From Oasisia sp. SBJ-2009 (taxonomy: Eukaryota; Annelida; Polychaeta; Sabellida; Siboglinidae): DNA of 64,000 nt. The notes under the pieces were generated by a model, which was not told where the DNA came from, did no database searches, and saw nothing but the letters and a program-made list of their open reading frames with translations. Of this stretch, positions 1-17,630 are shown piece after piece. The stretch is from positions 19,750,101 through 19,814,100 of the forward strand of contig OZ024854.1 of NCBI GenBank assembly GCA_964017155.1, written 5' to 3'. The stretch's first letter is position 1. Each line of letters opens with the position of its first letter. Both the position numbers and the translations under genes were made by a program.

Positions 1-261
1 GTACATACGTACATACGTACATACGTACATACGTACGTACGTACATACGTACATACGTACATACGTACGTACGTACATACGTACATACGTACATACGTAC
101 GTACGTACGTACGTACATACGTACATACGTACATACGTACATACGTACATACGTACATACGTACATACGTACATACGTACATACGTACATACGTACATAC
201 GTACATACGTACATACGTACATACGTACATACGTACATACGTACATACGTACATACGTACA
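1..261. repeat. (ACGTACAT)n / (ACGT)n microsatellite
   Basis: Octamer GTACATAC with short runs of pure GTAC; the tract is cut by the window start. Confidence 0.98.
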
Positions 262-802
262 AGGACATGAACACAAAAATGGTCTCGTCCAACCTCAGTG
301 ATCATCCAATCGGGTCATCTTTCTTCAATATAAAAGGTAATGAATAATTTAATTTATGAAAGCATCTATCCAACTTCACATTAGTGTGCCTTACTAAACT
401 TCAAGGACGCGAATGTTTGAAGACGTAAGTAAAGAAGACAGTCATTCGGTATTAACAAAAACAGGATAATAAATAATACAAAATGCCGACACTGGGAACA
501 GTTGTATGGTTGTTGTCTGCGGAATGGCGGGCAATTGTTGCCCGTTTATTCACAATTAATGGTTTGCGCTTCCTTTGAAGTGTACGAGTGCAGCCTGCAG
601 TTGGGTTATTTTGATAATAATAATTAATGAGCGCCTGGTTTACGTTGACCCTGCCTGTCAGCGCCCGGCGAGTAAACTACCCCGCCGGCGGGCGGCTCAA
701 GTGCCCTTTTGTTGAACTTCGTTCAGTTGAAACGGTACCCCCTACCGCGTGTGTTTGTCGTATGTACCGAGTAAACACTACTCCAACGGAAACGTTATAC
801 GT

Positions 803-803
<1 letters not shown>
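262..803. other. unique sequence, no feature
   Basis: Single-copy-looking DNA, GC-richer from about 630 to 750. The open frames entering from here continue into the microsatellite and are not genes. Confidence 0.5.
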
Positions 804-857
<54 letters not shown>

Positions 858-1282
858 CGTGCGTGCGAGCGAGCGTGCGAGCGTGCGAGCGTGCGTGCGT
901 GCGTGCGCGTGTGTGCGTGTGCGTGTGCGTGTGCGTGTGCGTGTGCGTGTGCGTGTGCGTGTGCGTGTGCGTGTGCGTGTGCGTGTGCGTGTGCGTGTGC
1001 GTGTGCGTGTGCGTGTGCGTGTGCGTGTGCGTGTGCGTGTGCGTGTGCGTGTGCGTGTGCGTGTGCGTGTGCGTGTGCGTGTGCGTGTGCGTGTGCGTGT
1101 GCGTGTGCGTGTGCGTGTGCGCGTGCGCGTGTGTGCGTGTCTGTGTGTGTGCGTGCATGCGTGCGTGCGTACGTAATGTATGTATGTATGTATGTATGTA
1201 TGTATGTATGTATGTATGTATGCATGCATGCATGTATGTATGTATGTATGTATGTATGTATGTATGTATGTATGTATATATG

Positions 1283-1316
<34 letters not shown>

Positions 1317-1445
1317 TGTATGTATGTATGTATGTATGTGAGTGTATGTATATATGTATGTATACATGTATGAACACATGCATAATGTATGAACGTATGT
1401 GTATACGTATGTGTACACGTATGTATATACGTATGTATGTACGTA
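804..1445. repeat. compound (GT)n(GTGCGT)n(TATG)n microsatellite
   Basis: (GT)n from 804, GC-richer GCGT/GCGA units 853-912, about 35 units of GTGCGT to 1120, then TATG units from 1176 to 1350, then mixed TACG/TATG. All six-frame proteins here (Cys-Val, Thr-His and similar runs) are artefacts. Confidence 0.97.
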
Positions 1446-2138
1446 CGTGTGTCTCTTCTTTGACAGTCTTTTACATATTTTAAATATGATCGTGAGTTGT
1501 ATGATGAATATCCTTCTTAGTAAAATAAAGTGAATTGAATCATATGTACGTAAGTGTGTAGTATGCATGCAGAATACCCGACGGTTTCCCGATACGTGAT
1601 GCCATTTTACGAGTGTCGGCAATGGTATGCGTGCCGCCATTTTGTTTGTCTGGCTGCTGCAGCCCTGTGTGGTCGGTCGGCCGGCAGTCGTTCATTTCAA
1701 TGCCGATAATAACGACGCGCATATTTCATTGACTACAAGTTGTTATTGTTCGGGCGCCGTCGACGGCCGAAGTGGGTTGCGTGACTGAGCGTAGCGACCC
1801 ACGGCTCCCGGCTGTCGCCGACATAGCTCGCATTGTCCCCGCTTTTTTCCTTGTTTATACGCGCACTTCACAATGCGAGCTGTGTCGCGTGTGTTCGACT
1901 GTGAATCCGCGACAGCGGACACGTTTCCTGCCTGTGTGGCATGACTGGCATCCTTCATTTCCCAGGCAGAGTCGCTCACGTGGAATAAGCCTATCGCAGT
2001 AGTATTTTAATCAAAATGCTTCGTTCTACTGCCGTCCTTATCGCAGTTCAGATGTAAGGCCGGTCGGCAAGATTACTATTCAATTCAATATTTGGGTAAA
2101 GAAAGATGCTATGTAGTAGCCACTCTATTTTGTATTCG
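1446..2138. other. CpG-containing sequence with a dispersed repeat
   Basis: From about 1890 to 2000 it shares words in order with 4350-4445 (atccRcgacag, cacg-ttc-tgcctgt, cttcatttYcc, taagcctatYgcaRtag), so this part is a repeat copy. The remaining sequence, including two overlapping frames at 1743-2002, has no recognised function. Confidence 0.5.
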
Positions 2139-2965
<827 letters not shown>

Positions 2966-5900
2966 TACCGCCATTATGTAGTCAGAGTTGGCATAAGCAA
3001 TACAATTGTTGTCCACGTTATAATGTGTACCCTCTGGCGTGGAACGTGGACGTGGGAGATCGGGCTACTGTAATTGCTGTCGGCATCAGATTCGAACGCG
3101 GAATCCTTGTCGCTCGTCGAGTGCGATGTCAAGTGGAGAGGTCAGCTGAAAGATTGCGACGCCATTCACAGTAGCAAAGGATTTTTGCCATTCTATTCCT
3201 ATCGATTTCTGACGGCGCTTGCTGATTAAAGTAGTCGTTGGCTTCGCGCAGTACGCCGCACACAGACGCGGGGTTGCATAATGCGATATCGCCGAAACGC
3301 TGGAAATGGACGGTCGATTGCAGCGCGTAGACCGTCTGGGTCAAATCAGGAGCAATCTAGGTAACTGTTTCGCGCTAGGGTTTCTGAATACATCCTCGCG
3401 CCCCAGGGGGCGCTGCGGCTGAATGCGTCAGTACCAGCTCTTTTCCACTCCGGCAGACCCCTTCAAAAATTCTCTTTTAACGTCAGCCAATGAAATCGCC
3501 CACGAGGAGTGTGGTCGGCCTCCGGTCATGTGATCTACTATTTTGGATAATTTCAGCCATACGCTGTCCGTGTTACACGCAATGTTGACGATGTGAATGG
3601 GTCATTCTATTGACATAGAATCTATCCAGTATTAGCCACCAGTCCTGTATCCATTTTCAAATTGGGGCGGTCCAAAACCAACTTTACGGAGACGATCGGC
3701 CAGGAGAATAGTAGTGTTGCAACGACATTTGGCATAGAGGATGTATGCATATAGAGAAACGTTATTTCCGGTGAGGAACACCCAACGGTTGCCCAAGTCG
3801 GGAATGACTGCACGGCTACGCCCGTTTTCAAAACCACTGACAAAATTCATTATGATATGTATGTCACGCACGTCATAATGACGTCTAAAACTTTAAGAAA
3901 GACGCAGGAGGGCGAGTGTAATGTTACCCTCCGTTTACAAAATATTCGATGAGGTGTACATTTTACGTTTGTTTCGTTATTACTGTTACATTTGTCAGTG
4001 TGGTAATAATTAATAGACAATTTGTTGAACTGATTGTTGGGAGTGTAACGACATCGGTACCGAACATAAAAAACTTTGCTGTTAAACAAAGAAATGTCCG
4101 TTATAAGTATTGTCAATACAATTGCTTATAATCTGAACTGTTTTACACTTAAGGAAATATTAAAATTGTTGTTCCTGGTTTAATAAATGAATACGGCGGC
4201 AATATACCTGCATTTATTCTAGTCTTTTACTAGAATATCACATTATTGAATCTCATAATAATTATTAAAAACATATTAAGAACATTATAATAATAAATTT
4301 GTAACGTAGATAAACGGAAACCGTACAATATCGCTGTAATCCTTTAACACTTTGTATCCACGACAGTGACCACGCTTCTTGCCTGTATGGCGTACTTCAT
4401 TTTCCCGACAGAATCACTCAAATGAAACCTAAGCCTATTGCAATAGGGCCCGTAAGTGTGTCCCGATAAATGGCGTGACTCCGCGCGATTGGAGCTCATT
4501 GGGGTCTAAGCGAGACAATTGGGGACTGGTCACAAGAATAATACACAATAAAATAGTTTACGGGATTTGCATTTTACATTGCTGTACATTGTGGTTTCGA
4601 TAAGCACTTATATCTGACAAGTTGTCTAAATTCGCATAATCATAACACATGTGTACGTTTGCCCTAAACAGGTTGTACTACGCGAAAAATGGCACTTTTC
4701 ATTATTAGTCAAGATCGCCAAACGCAAGTACTTGCCGCTATTGCCATGGCAACCACCATTATAATCGATTAAAATTCATGATTTCTGTGATAATTGTCAC
4801 CGGCAAAGTGTTCCACTGCTTCTGCTTGTAATAATCCTTCGGACAGTATAACTGAAATAGTTAGACTGGAACCGTTCGATTATTACAACCAAAAACAAAA
4901 CGAAGTCGTATACGTTAACATGGAGAATATGGACCTCCTGCCCCCAACTGCCCCCAGCCTCGTTTTCGCGCGCGAGACTTACACGCCCTATAGCGTTCAA
5001 TAAAACATGTCGTGCCGGCTTCCTTATCGCAAGTAAAAACGCAGGTCGCTCAGATAACTGTTCCATTTTTACGAAAGAAAACAGTCCATGTGGTATACCT
5101 CGTACTTTCGAATGTGTGTTACTTTATATAGCGTGTAGATAAAAACTATGCGTCCTAGATCACAGTTAAGAATGTCAAATAATAGATAAATAAATATTCA
5201 TCCTAATTCTTATCATTAGGGGGCCTATACCTTTGTTTTAGACACTTCCGTGCGTTGTGCTCCCGCAACGGTTATACGATGGATGGACTGTAGATTGCAT
5301 ATATTGCGGAATGAACTATAGCGCCCATCACGTTTTGATTTCGCCTATTCTCGTCGCGGCACGAACTCTGGCGGGCGCGTGCTCGCCTCGCCGCCAGCGG
5401 GTCTTATTGGCAAACGAACGGCAGACGTTGACTGAGTGCTTGAGTGCCTGGCCGTGGCAACGCGAGCTCTTATCTTTACATTCTACAGCGCCCGGTGCCT
5501 CGAGTGTTATGGCCGCTCTTCTGCGCAACCTTGTACGGCCATATCTAAAACGTGTCGTCACAAATTAAACAAGAACCTGGATTGTGGCTATCTAATCAAT
5601 TATATAGGCGTCGCCATTACATGTCATTTGTTCGCATGGCCATTTAGCGACAAGAGTTCACCTGGGAAACTGTGTGATTCAGATGCAGTTGCATGAATAA
5701 TTCAAAACAGTTTTTTTCGTACTTCATTCGCCGACCTGTTACCGACTCAAAAGGCTCCCTCCCATACCTGGCCCTCTTCGCTGATTTGAATTTAGGTGAT
5801 TTTTCGGTTCAGATTCACGAGAAACCCTGTTGTTTATTTTGATTTTATTACACAAATTACAACACGTAAAACAATCCTTTAAAATTAATGTTGAGTTGTA

Positions 5901-7457
5901 TTGGGTCACACGGTGTATGAAATATAGCCTTCCAATAAAACCAAACTGTGGAATACTATTATCATGGAGAATCATATTGAAGATTGTACGTCTATGAATA
6001 TATTTAAAAAGGCAATGAAACAATACATGTGGAGAACACATTAAAAAGAAATACCGCACAATTAGGATATAGTGGTGTATTTGAGTATAATAGTATGTAT
6101 TAATATTCGTGAACAGTATAGCTGATTGAGAAAACTCATTATTATATTTTTATGACATTTATTTGAATAACTATCAGCATAATTACACTAAGCTGGCATA
6201 CATGTTTTGTTGATAATTAAAAGCAGTTCTCTTCTTTCCTGCTTATTGTTGATTGTCTACCATGATTTGTATGTATATATCCTGTGTTTGTATTCAATAT
6301 TATTTCGGACAATCAGTCAATAAAACAATTACGTTACTCTCGGATTCATATTAACAATCAAAAAACAAAATATATGTTTTCTTCAAAGCCCTCATAATTT
6401 AATTTATAGTATAATCATCATACTTTGCTTGAAGTAAAACAACCAGAGCTACAACGCCAGAGAAGTAGAAATTTGAAACTGACTTTTAATTAAATGTTTT
6501 TATTCGACCAACCTCATTTGTGCAAAACAACCAGTATTCTCAACTTGAATCGTATGAGGAAGTTTGATAAACCTACTAAATGTCAATAGATGATGATTGT
6601 CGTTAATGTTATATTCTGGGAATGTCTGTCTTTGCAATCCAACTATCCAGTATGCCCCAAACACTGTTAAGAAAAAACGGTGCAAAAGAAAGACATTGTA
6701 AACATTGTTACCTGCTTAACATAGTAACTATATACGTCTTTTGTTAAGAGTTAATAAAGTAACTAAACATAACATTAGTATGAACTTAATAAAGCAGGCC
6801 TAACTGAACACAACTTGGCGAGCAGAGTTTCTTAAACATATTTATCATAGTTTTAAGTATTATTTCCGAGATAACCAGTGAATATTTAGGGACATATATC
6901 CCCTCCTTGTAATTCACTGCAGCAAATAAGGAATTATTTTAAATTTTACATAGAGACGTGTTTTATCACTTATTGTCACACAGTAGAATAACGTTTAACA
7001 CCGATTCACTTTCGTATGACTTTTGTCTGTTGTTTCACAAAATGCCCAGTTGTTACGTGAATTGTAACAAACACGGAGAAATTTCTACATAATATAAGAT
7101 TTAGATATGGATATATATACATATACATAGACATTTTAATTATACGGAGCCACCAACTACTCGCGCAGGCTATTTCAATTAACCAATGACAATCGTCTTA
7201 GGCATTCTTAGTAACAGGCCTGTCTCGCGAATAACAATATTGCATGTTTTCCATTGACTTACTAAAATATTCTAACACAACATTTACTATATGAAACCAA
7301 CAACCATTTCGATAAAATAAATGTTTATGTTACCACCACAGCGTGCTCACTAGTAACCACCCGAACTGTATGTCCTTGTCATTAGTGATGTTCATACATA
7401 CACTCCTGTGTTTAGACAGTTTCTGAAATGTGTTTCTTAAAATTGTAAAACGTATCA
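2966..7457. other. anonymous sequence with two dispersed-repeat copies
   Basis: No gene is supported. 3391-3560 is one member of a dispersed family (see 35768 and 41889). 4350-4445 matches 1890-2000. 5300-5560 is CpG-rich and has a 103-codon frame (5257-5568) without recognisable homology. The rest is AT-rich and featureless. Confidence 0.5.
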
Positions 7458-8003
7458 CCACACACGCACACGCACCACACACGCACACGCACACGCACAC
7501 GCACACGCACACGCACACGCACACGCACACGCACACGCACACGCACACGCACACGCACACGCACACGCACACGCACACGCACACGCACACGCACACGCAC
7601 ACGCACACGCACACGCACACGCACACGCACACGCACACGCACACGCACACGCACACGCACACGCACACGCACACGCACACGCACACGCACACGCACACGC
7701 ACACGCACACGCACACGCACACGCACACGCACACGCACACGCACACGCACACGCACACGCACACGCACACGCACACGCACACGCACACGCACACGCACAC
7801 GCACACGCACACGCACACGCACACGCACACGCACACGCACACGCACACGCACACGCACACGCACACGCACACGCACACGCACACGCACACGCACACGCAC
7901 ACGCACACGCACACGCACACGCACACGCACACGCACACGCACACGCACACGCACACGCACACGCACACGCACACGCACACGCACACGCACACGCACACGC
8001 ACA
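7458..8003. repeat. (CACACG)n microsatellite, about 545 bp
   Basis: About 88 almost uninterrupted CACACG units. Alternating purine-pyrimidine throughout, so it can adopt Z-DNA. The frames through it (Thr-His, Cys-Val, Arg-Val repeats) are artefacts. Confidence 0.99.
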
Positions 8004-8046
8004 AACAAACGGATATGGTGATATGATATACACACATTTACACACT

Positions 8047-8291
<245 letters not shown>

Positions 8292-8312
8292 CATATCATA
8301 TTTTTTTTTTTT

Positions 8313-8316
<4 letters not shown>

Positions 8317-8365
<49 letters not shown>
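8317..8365. repeat. T-run plus (TA)n
   Basis: A 14-base T run (8300-8313) followed by about 24 TA units and two ATATGC units. Confidence 0.9.
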
Positions 8366-8368
<3 letters not shown>

Positions 8369-8958
8369 TATATATATGCATATTTTTTCCAAACAGAACA
8401 TAATAATTTTTTTAACAAAACAAAAACGCCATAATAATTATAGCATTAGGGTAAACATGAAACAATAAAAACCAAAGTGGTAAGTATACCGCATAGTAAG
8501 AAAATAAAAGCTAAATAAACAATATAATTATAAATTATATCAACATTCACGCACCGATTGTAGAATGTATATGTTATGGTTATTTTTAATAAGATGTACA
8601 GTGAGTACAGTTGTGTATTTTAGAACAGGTAATTAATGTGTTAACCATTTAGTTATTATTATATTATTATTAAAGGCAACTGTTGTAATGGGGGCGGTGT
8701 GATGTTCTATAGTTTATTCTCACAAATATGTTTGATTCAATAATATTTGATTCATACCATTCTTGAAACTCGACATAACTGCATTTTTCAAGATTACGTA
8801 TACGAACATTTATCATAATATGATAAATGTTCGAATAAATAATATTATATTATAATAGTAGTTTTTATTTTATCATTATCATCTTACATTTAAAGAACTA
8901 AAACAAACTTGTTGCAGCATTATTTTGCACCGCTGCACTCGGAATAAATATAATGTTT

Positions 8959-8963
<5 letters not shown>
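8366..8963. other. AT-rich anonymous sequence
   Basis: Contains the perfect palindrome at 8803-8833; nothing else is recognised. Confidence 0.5.
8803..8833. repeat. perfect 31-nt palindrome
   Basis: CGAACATTTATCATA, one central A, then TATGATAAATGTTCG: 15-bp arms without mismatch. Confidence 0.9.

Positions 8964-9034
<71 letters not shown>
8964..9034. repeat. (TA)n microsatellite
   Basis: About 35 TA units. Confidence 0.97.
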
Positions 9035-10992
<1,958 letters not shown>

Positions 10993-12350
10993 ATGTGTCA
11001 AACGTATAACAATAATAACCATTTATATTATATATCAGACAAATCATAAGTATTTGAGAGGAACACACCACAATTGCGTTGTAAGTTAACATAGTATCAA
11101 TTTGAGAAAGCCAAGACTCATGCTACCATTTCAAGTAAGACAAATCACGGGTTATTAAATAATGGCTTTGGAATTCATGGTTAAGGGGATAGTGTTGCAA
11201 ATCTAACATACATCATTAAACATAAACAGAACATCCATCAACAGTCTTTGTTTTCCTGTGTGACTTTCAAAATGACCTCTAAATTCAACATCGGGGAAGC
11301 CATTGGCCGTAATTTATTTCGTCATTCCATAGTACATTTCAATGTTTAGCTGGTCTGCTATGAATATTAACTTGATGGGGAGGGAACTTCGTTCAACTTT
11401 CCATTCATATACACTACTCTACACACAGTGCATGGCATGGCTTATGGCGCATTCATTGATGATTGAAGGTTACCTTGGTTGACCTCTATTTTAACCTAAG
11501 ACACCACCCGATAGCGCCCTGACGTATCCAGTATTTACAGGGAGACAATAAGGTTTCTAATTTATATAGGAGTATCATAGATATACCCAACCATGGATAT
11601 TGTATAACGTTTGCAGAGTGGCGCAATTTCAAACATTAATCAGATGACGATGACACTGTTTGATTATCGCTCCAGACATAAGCTATCAACTGACAGCTCC
11701 ATGTCATATATCGTTGTAAGTGGATACATTATTCTTTCACACAGTTTGTACATTTTCTTAGACATGAACAAGGCGTATTGTAATTGTATGACGTTCGCAG
11801 CTTTAAAAAAATCGAATATTCGTCAGTCATTTCACCCTTGGCATAGCAGGTAGCTTCACACCGTAACTCATGTTGACACAGAGAGTATCAGCTTTCAAAA
11901 ACTATGTGACCAGACCGTTTTGTGAATAAATGAAGTAAACCTAGATGTTCCATCATTGTTGTAGTAAGACATTTTGTTGACGTGTACCATGTGACTGTGC
12001 ACTTATGACTTTGGATTCACGGTTGGTAATTCTACAACACAACTCGTTGGGATAGGGGGAGGCGGGGGTTACAAATGATTTTACATTTTGCTGCTTCTAG
12101 GGGGCATATAAACTTTTGAAGAAAGGGATTTTATATCTATCATATATTTATTACCTGTGCAAATCGAAAAGCGAGTAGGTCTGCAACGCGGTCTCGATAG
12201 CATGTCTTCATATGTTATATGTTCACAATAACTGTTACATCAGATCACGTTTTTACATATGCGAATGTTTACTTAAGCAGTAATAAGTTAAAATATATAC
12301 ATCCTTGTTTGGTAATGAAATAGGTTCTGCTAAATGCAGTATTTAAAACG

Positions 12351-12353
<3 letters not shown>

Positions 12354-12409
<56 letters not shown>

Positions 12410-12427
12410 AATATATATATATATATA

Positions 12428-12478
<51 letters not shown>

Positions 12479-12569
12479 GTGTGTGTGTCAAGTAATCAGC
12501 TACTATATATATATATATATATATATAAATATATATACATATATATGTATATGTATATATATACATATA

Positions 12570-12620
<51 letters not shown>
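12354..12620. repeat. (TA)n microsatellites left of the inverted duplication
   Basis: Two TA-rich tracts (12354-12475 and 12504-12620) with ATATAC and TAATAT interruptions, separated by a short unique segment (12476-12503). Confidence 0.9.
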
Positions 12621-13196
<576 letters not shown>

Positions 13197-13326
13197 TATG
13201 GCCTAATTTTCTGAAGGAGATACGCGGGGGGACCCATTGGCATGACAAGTTTCGATCGGTTAAGAAACCCATCCGCAATCCTAAAATGTGTTGTTTTTAG
13301 TTACAACTAGCCCCGGTCTCCCCTAT

Positions 13327-14350
13327 GACAAGTGCCGTCGAATTGAATTTGGTATCATTTGTTTTTATTAAATACTACAATTTAACACATTTAATTGCAC
13401 GATATGCCTCTTTTATCAAACGTTTCGCTGTTTATTCGATTTACCAGTAGACCCGCGTAACAGTGAGTGATCTTCCTTTAATTAATATGCTAATTATGTA
13501 ATTATAATAGTGTTTATAAATGATATCATCAAGAAAATTGAACATCACAATTATTTAGACAGGTATTTTGATGTTTAGGTTTTATAAACTAGTAGATAAT
13601 TGGAACCCATATTAGTATCACGGAAATCTGATGCCGCAACAGACCTATCGCTGTTACGCTCCGTTGATGTATGACGAAATTAACGCCACAATCGATTTTA
13701 TTTTTTGTTTCCCTTTACTGCCTAAATTAATAATGGCATGATGTGGTGTCACTTAAAAGGTGTTTCAAAATGTTACTGATGTTGGTGAATATTAAATAGA
13801 AGTAAGCGATTGTGTTGAACAGCTGACGTGAAACCACAATTAACGTAGATGACAGACACATGTCACTTTCCTCCATGCAATTTACGGTTTATGTTTTGTG
13901 AAAACCAAGTAATCAAAACAGGCCGTTAAGTTCACAGATGTGCGGCATTTGTTGCAATCAATAGCCAAATTAGTGTATGTGTGTATGTAAACAGCACAAC
14001 ATTTTGAAACTGTAAAATGAATATAAGTACTTTAGTAGGATTATATTGAAATGCCTCAGTATTTGTACAAGATATATATGCATGCTATTGTGTAATGTCA
14101 CTGTTCGTTTTGTCGGGGTTTGGTACCATGTTTTTCGTGTGCTCAGATATATCTTGCTACCATCGCTATAATGTGCTAATTACACCTGTACATCAGTCAA
14201 TTTTAGCTATTCATCAAATGCATCTCCGATATTTAACACATGTCCAAACATGTGAAATAATGCTAATATTAAAGTGTCTACTCTGGAAACTGAGGTCAAT
14301 AATATCAATATTATAATTATTAACAAACAACAATACGATTACATTACTGT
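13327..14350. other. anonymous AT-rich sequence
   Basis: Nothing recognised between the right end of transposon copy A and the GAT repeat. Confidence 0.5.
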
Positions 14351-14351
14351 T

Positions 14352-14590
<239 letters not shown>

Positions 14591-14719
14591 AATGTTATTA
14601 ACTGTAATCTAAGAATAGCAATAATGAAAATAGTAACGCTAACAATAATGACAACAGCAGTAACAATAACGGTAACAGTAATCATAAACAGAAACAGCGA
14701 CATAAACACGATGGAAGGT

Positions 14720-15390
14720 GAAGCGGAGCGTCTTAAGGTTGGTGCGTGACACAAGGAGTGCGACAGCAGAAATCACCGCCGGCTGCAATAACAGCGAACT
14801 GCCGCTGGCGGAGACACGATCTGTGTAGAGTTACTGCCGTCTGTTTTGCCAGCGTGCGGCATAAACAGCAGGCGGCTGACTCGCTCGCTCTCGCCTGCCG
14901 ACTGATTTGCCGCAGATCAGCTGCGTTTAATTTGCAACGTATCCGACTGCCGCTACGCGAAGATTAACCCTTTGTTGTCGGTCAAACAATGACCTGTCGC
15001 CGTCGGCCAGTTCCGTGCAGAAATGACAGAGATTAACGCGAGATGGCGTGATGTATCGCCGACGCCAACAGCCCAGCGCAGCCCTGCCACTGAATCATCG
15101 GCAAAACGGCCGCGTTGTCGATCTCTACGTCGGGTGCGTGACGGGAGGGTTAACGTGCTTAGAGCAACAGCCCCCCGCTGCGGCGGATCGCGTTAAATCT
15201 CGACAGTGCCGGGTGGGATCATTGCGTGCGTATCGATCGATCCGTAGACATCACCGACGGTTGCCAACCAACGGTGGCGCACGTTCATTCTCGCGGCAAA
15301 GCCGACGGCTGTCGTCAAACTGCGAATTTCCGTCGATTTGACGACGTTGTCCGCCGAGGGCGTCTTTCCCTGCTACTTACAACTCTCACA
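14720..15390. other. CpG-rich stretch, no gene recognised
   Basis: Markedly richer in G+C and CpG than its surroundings, with dense GCCG/CGGC and CTGCCG words. The 97-codon frame at 15048-15341 has no recognised domain. It could be an unmethylated regulatory region or an old repeat. Confidence 0.35.
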
Positions 15391-15943
15391 AAGAAACAGT
15401 CATTTATTGATGTACAATAAAAGTATTGTCAAATCCGTGTATATAAATCAGTAAATGAAAAATTACAATAGAATTAATATCTTTTGAACTTGAAAACATA
15501 CTAGAAAAATGATTCACGGAAAAGGCACAATCTCGTACATTACAGACTGGTAACAACATTTTCCTAAAGAAGTCCAGTTATTATAAAAAAGTATATCACT
15601 TATGATTACAATTAATAGATAACATACGTTTACTTCAGACACAGTTATAATTATTATAAGGTACCTTCTATACGCATACATGAAATGTCCTAAAGAATAT
15701 TTGGTGTAAACAAACTAATTGCTGTATTTTTTCCGAAGCAGAGAGTGTCATCATACCCATTTACAACAAACTATATAACTGCTATTTTCAAAATATATAG
15801 GTCTCATTAAATTATAATATTAAATTAAATTTATTATTAAAGGTAATAATAGAACCTATTAAATAGGCATGGAGACAACATTCCAACCTGACGAACACTT
15901 TTACTCCTAGTAAAATTGTCAGATATAATACTGGCTATCTTAA

Positions 15944-15993
<50 letters not shown>

Positions 15994-16559
15994 CTATACC
16001 AAAAGCGTAACATTATAATACTTTAGCCGGATATTTTACTAGTATCAAGTTTCTTTAATAACAAAGTTCACCTGATCGAATGCTTTGGAAGCGTTTACCT
16101 ATAAGCAACAAAGGTACACGTCAAACACCGTACAACTTAACACCATGTATCTATTGATCACTTATTTCGTTATGTAATATATGTATACCGCTGTACACGA
16201 ATCATTACCATGCCCATTCTTTAATTCAAACTGATTATCACACATTTCATTTGTAATACTGTTTTATGTACACAACTATTCAATATATTCCCTTGGGTAT
16301 ATTTAACATTGCAATAGGCTTATAGTTATCTCTGCGTTTTAACAAACCAGCTTTATCCATCCTTGATGATAGGGGTAGTAAGCTGTACAAGCAACGTGTT
16401 TTCTGACATGTATACACAAACAAACATTAACATCCACAAACCTAACATTCCTGCAACTCTCTCACTACAATTGTTTAGGTGCTCAGTACACATGTTGTTT
16501 ACACCACGTGATTTCCCATGTTTATTTAATTAAATGGCGTTGTAATAGTTGCCCGGTTA
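15391..16559. other. AT-rich sequence with (TTA)n
   Basis: A (TTA)n tract lies at 15948-15987; otherwise nothing recognised. Confidence 0.5.
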
Positions 16560-17100
16560 CTAGACTAGGGTCAAATTGCATTGTGTTGTAGTATTTTCTT
16601 GGGATCTCTGTCGTCAGGGGTGAGTTGACCATGATTTCTTTTTCCATTATGTTTTTTCTTCCTCTAATATTTATCTTACTATGTTCTATGTCAGCAGCCT
16701 CCAATTCATTCTATTTACCATTATTTTCCATTCTTCTCCCACTCTTTCTAGGTCACTTTTAATGCAATCCCCCATCGCAATTCTGGTCTTCAATTTCCCC
16801 TCCACTTTCTGGGCATCTGCTCTCTTTGCCAGTTTTTTTATCTCGCATTTTTTCTACATGACCAGCCCATGTGCTCATCGCCAATTTCTTCTTAGAACGT
16901 TCCTCATTCCAACCTCCAATCTCATTTCATAAAGTTTCTCTTATCAGCTCTCTTAACTCCCACGATTATTCTCAACAAATTGTGTTTTACAAACCTGGAC
17001 CTTCTCCTGTTGTTTCTCTGTTAGTGCCATCGTCTCTAGTGCACTCGTGTATGCCGGATTGGACTACACACGAGCTGAGCACATTTCCTCTACGTTTATG
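16560..17100 (-). pseudogene. LINE reverse transcriptase C-terminal remnant, copy 1
   Basis: Read on the minus strand, three frames together give successive landmarks of a non-LTR retrotransposon reverse-transcriptase C-terminus: ALTEKQQEKVQVC, then MSTWAGHVEKM, then DCIKSDLERVGEEWK, then MNWRLL and a stop. WAGHVERM- and DLERVGEEW-like blocks are typical of many LINE proteins in invertebrates. Several frameshifts and stops separate the blocks, so the copy is dead. It shares about 250 bp with the remnant at 48895-49160, including flanking non-coding sequence, so both belong to one family. Confidence 0.8.
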
Positions 17101-17562
17101 TGATATGCATATGTCTCCCATCACCACTTCGCCTTTCCTCTAAGCGTTTAGCCCGGCTGTAATCCTCATTGTAACCAAAGCAATTAATCTAGTGGATTTT
17201 GCACTGGAAAATGCCACTTACTATCGTAAATGTATTAATTGTAATACGCAATGTTACATGGTGTGAAGTTGCTGGTTGAACGCCAACGCCACATAATCTA
17301 TGTTAAGGTAAGAGTAAGTGACTACATGTTAGTATTTGTCATGATCTTTGTCAGTAGGTTTGGGAGAGTAGAACGAGGAATATGGTGGCCGGGTATAGGC
17401 TCATGTTAATGTAGGAGCTCTGGGTTCGCGTCTCTTTAATAATGTGTCATTTCTCTCTTATTTTCTAACTTCAACGGACTCTATGAATGGTTTTGCTGAA
17501 CTGCCACCAGCTACATTGGTCAGTAAGTAACTTGGTATTCATTTTAAGCGAGTTGGGTTTGA

Positions 17563-17567
<5 letters not shown>

Positions 17568-17628
<61 letters not shown>
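17568..17628. repeat. (TA)n microsatellite
   Basis: About 30 TA units. Confidence 0.95.

Positions 17629-17630
<2 letters not shown>

Noticed and set aside
1..261. Telomeric or centromeric satellite
   Set aside because: The unit is a 4/8-bp ACGT/ACAT microsatellite, unlike TTAGGG telomere repeats and too short for a satellite unit.
5257..5568. 103-codon frame in CpG-rich DNA
   Set aside because: No motif, two other frames also open, no splice or promoter support.
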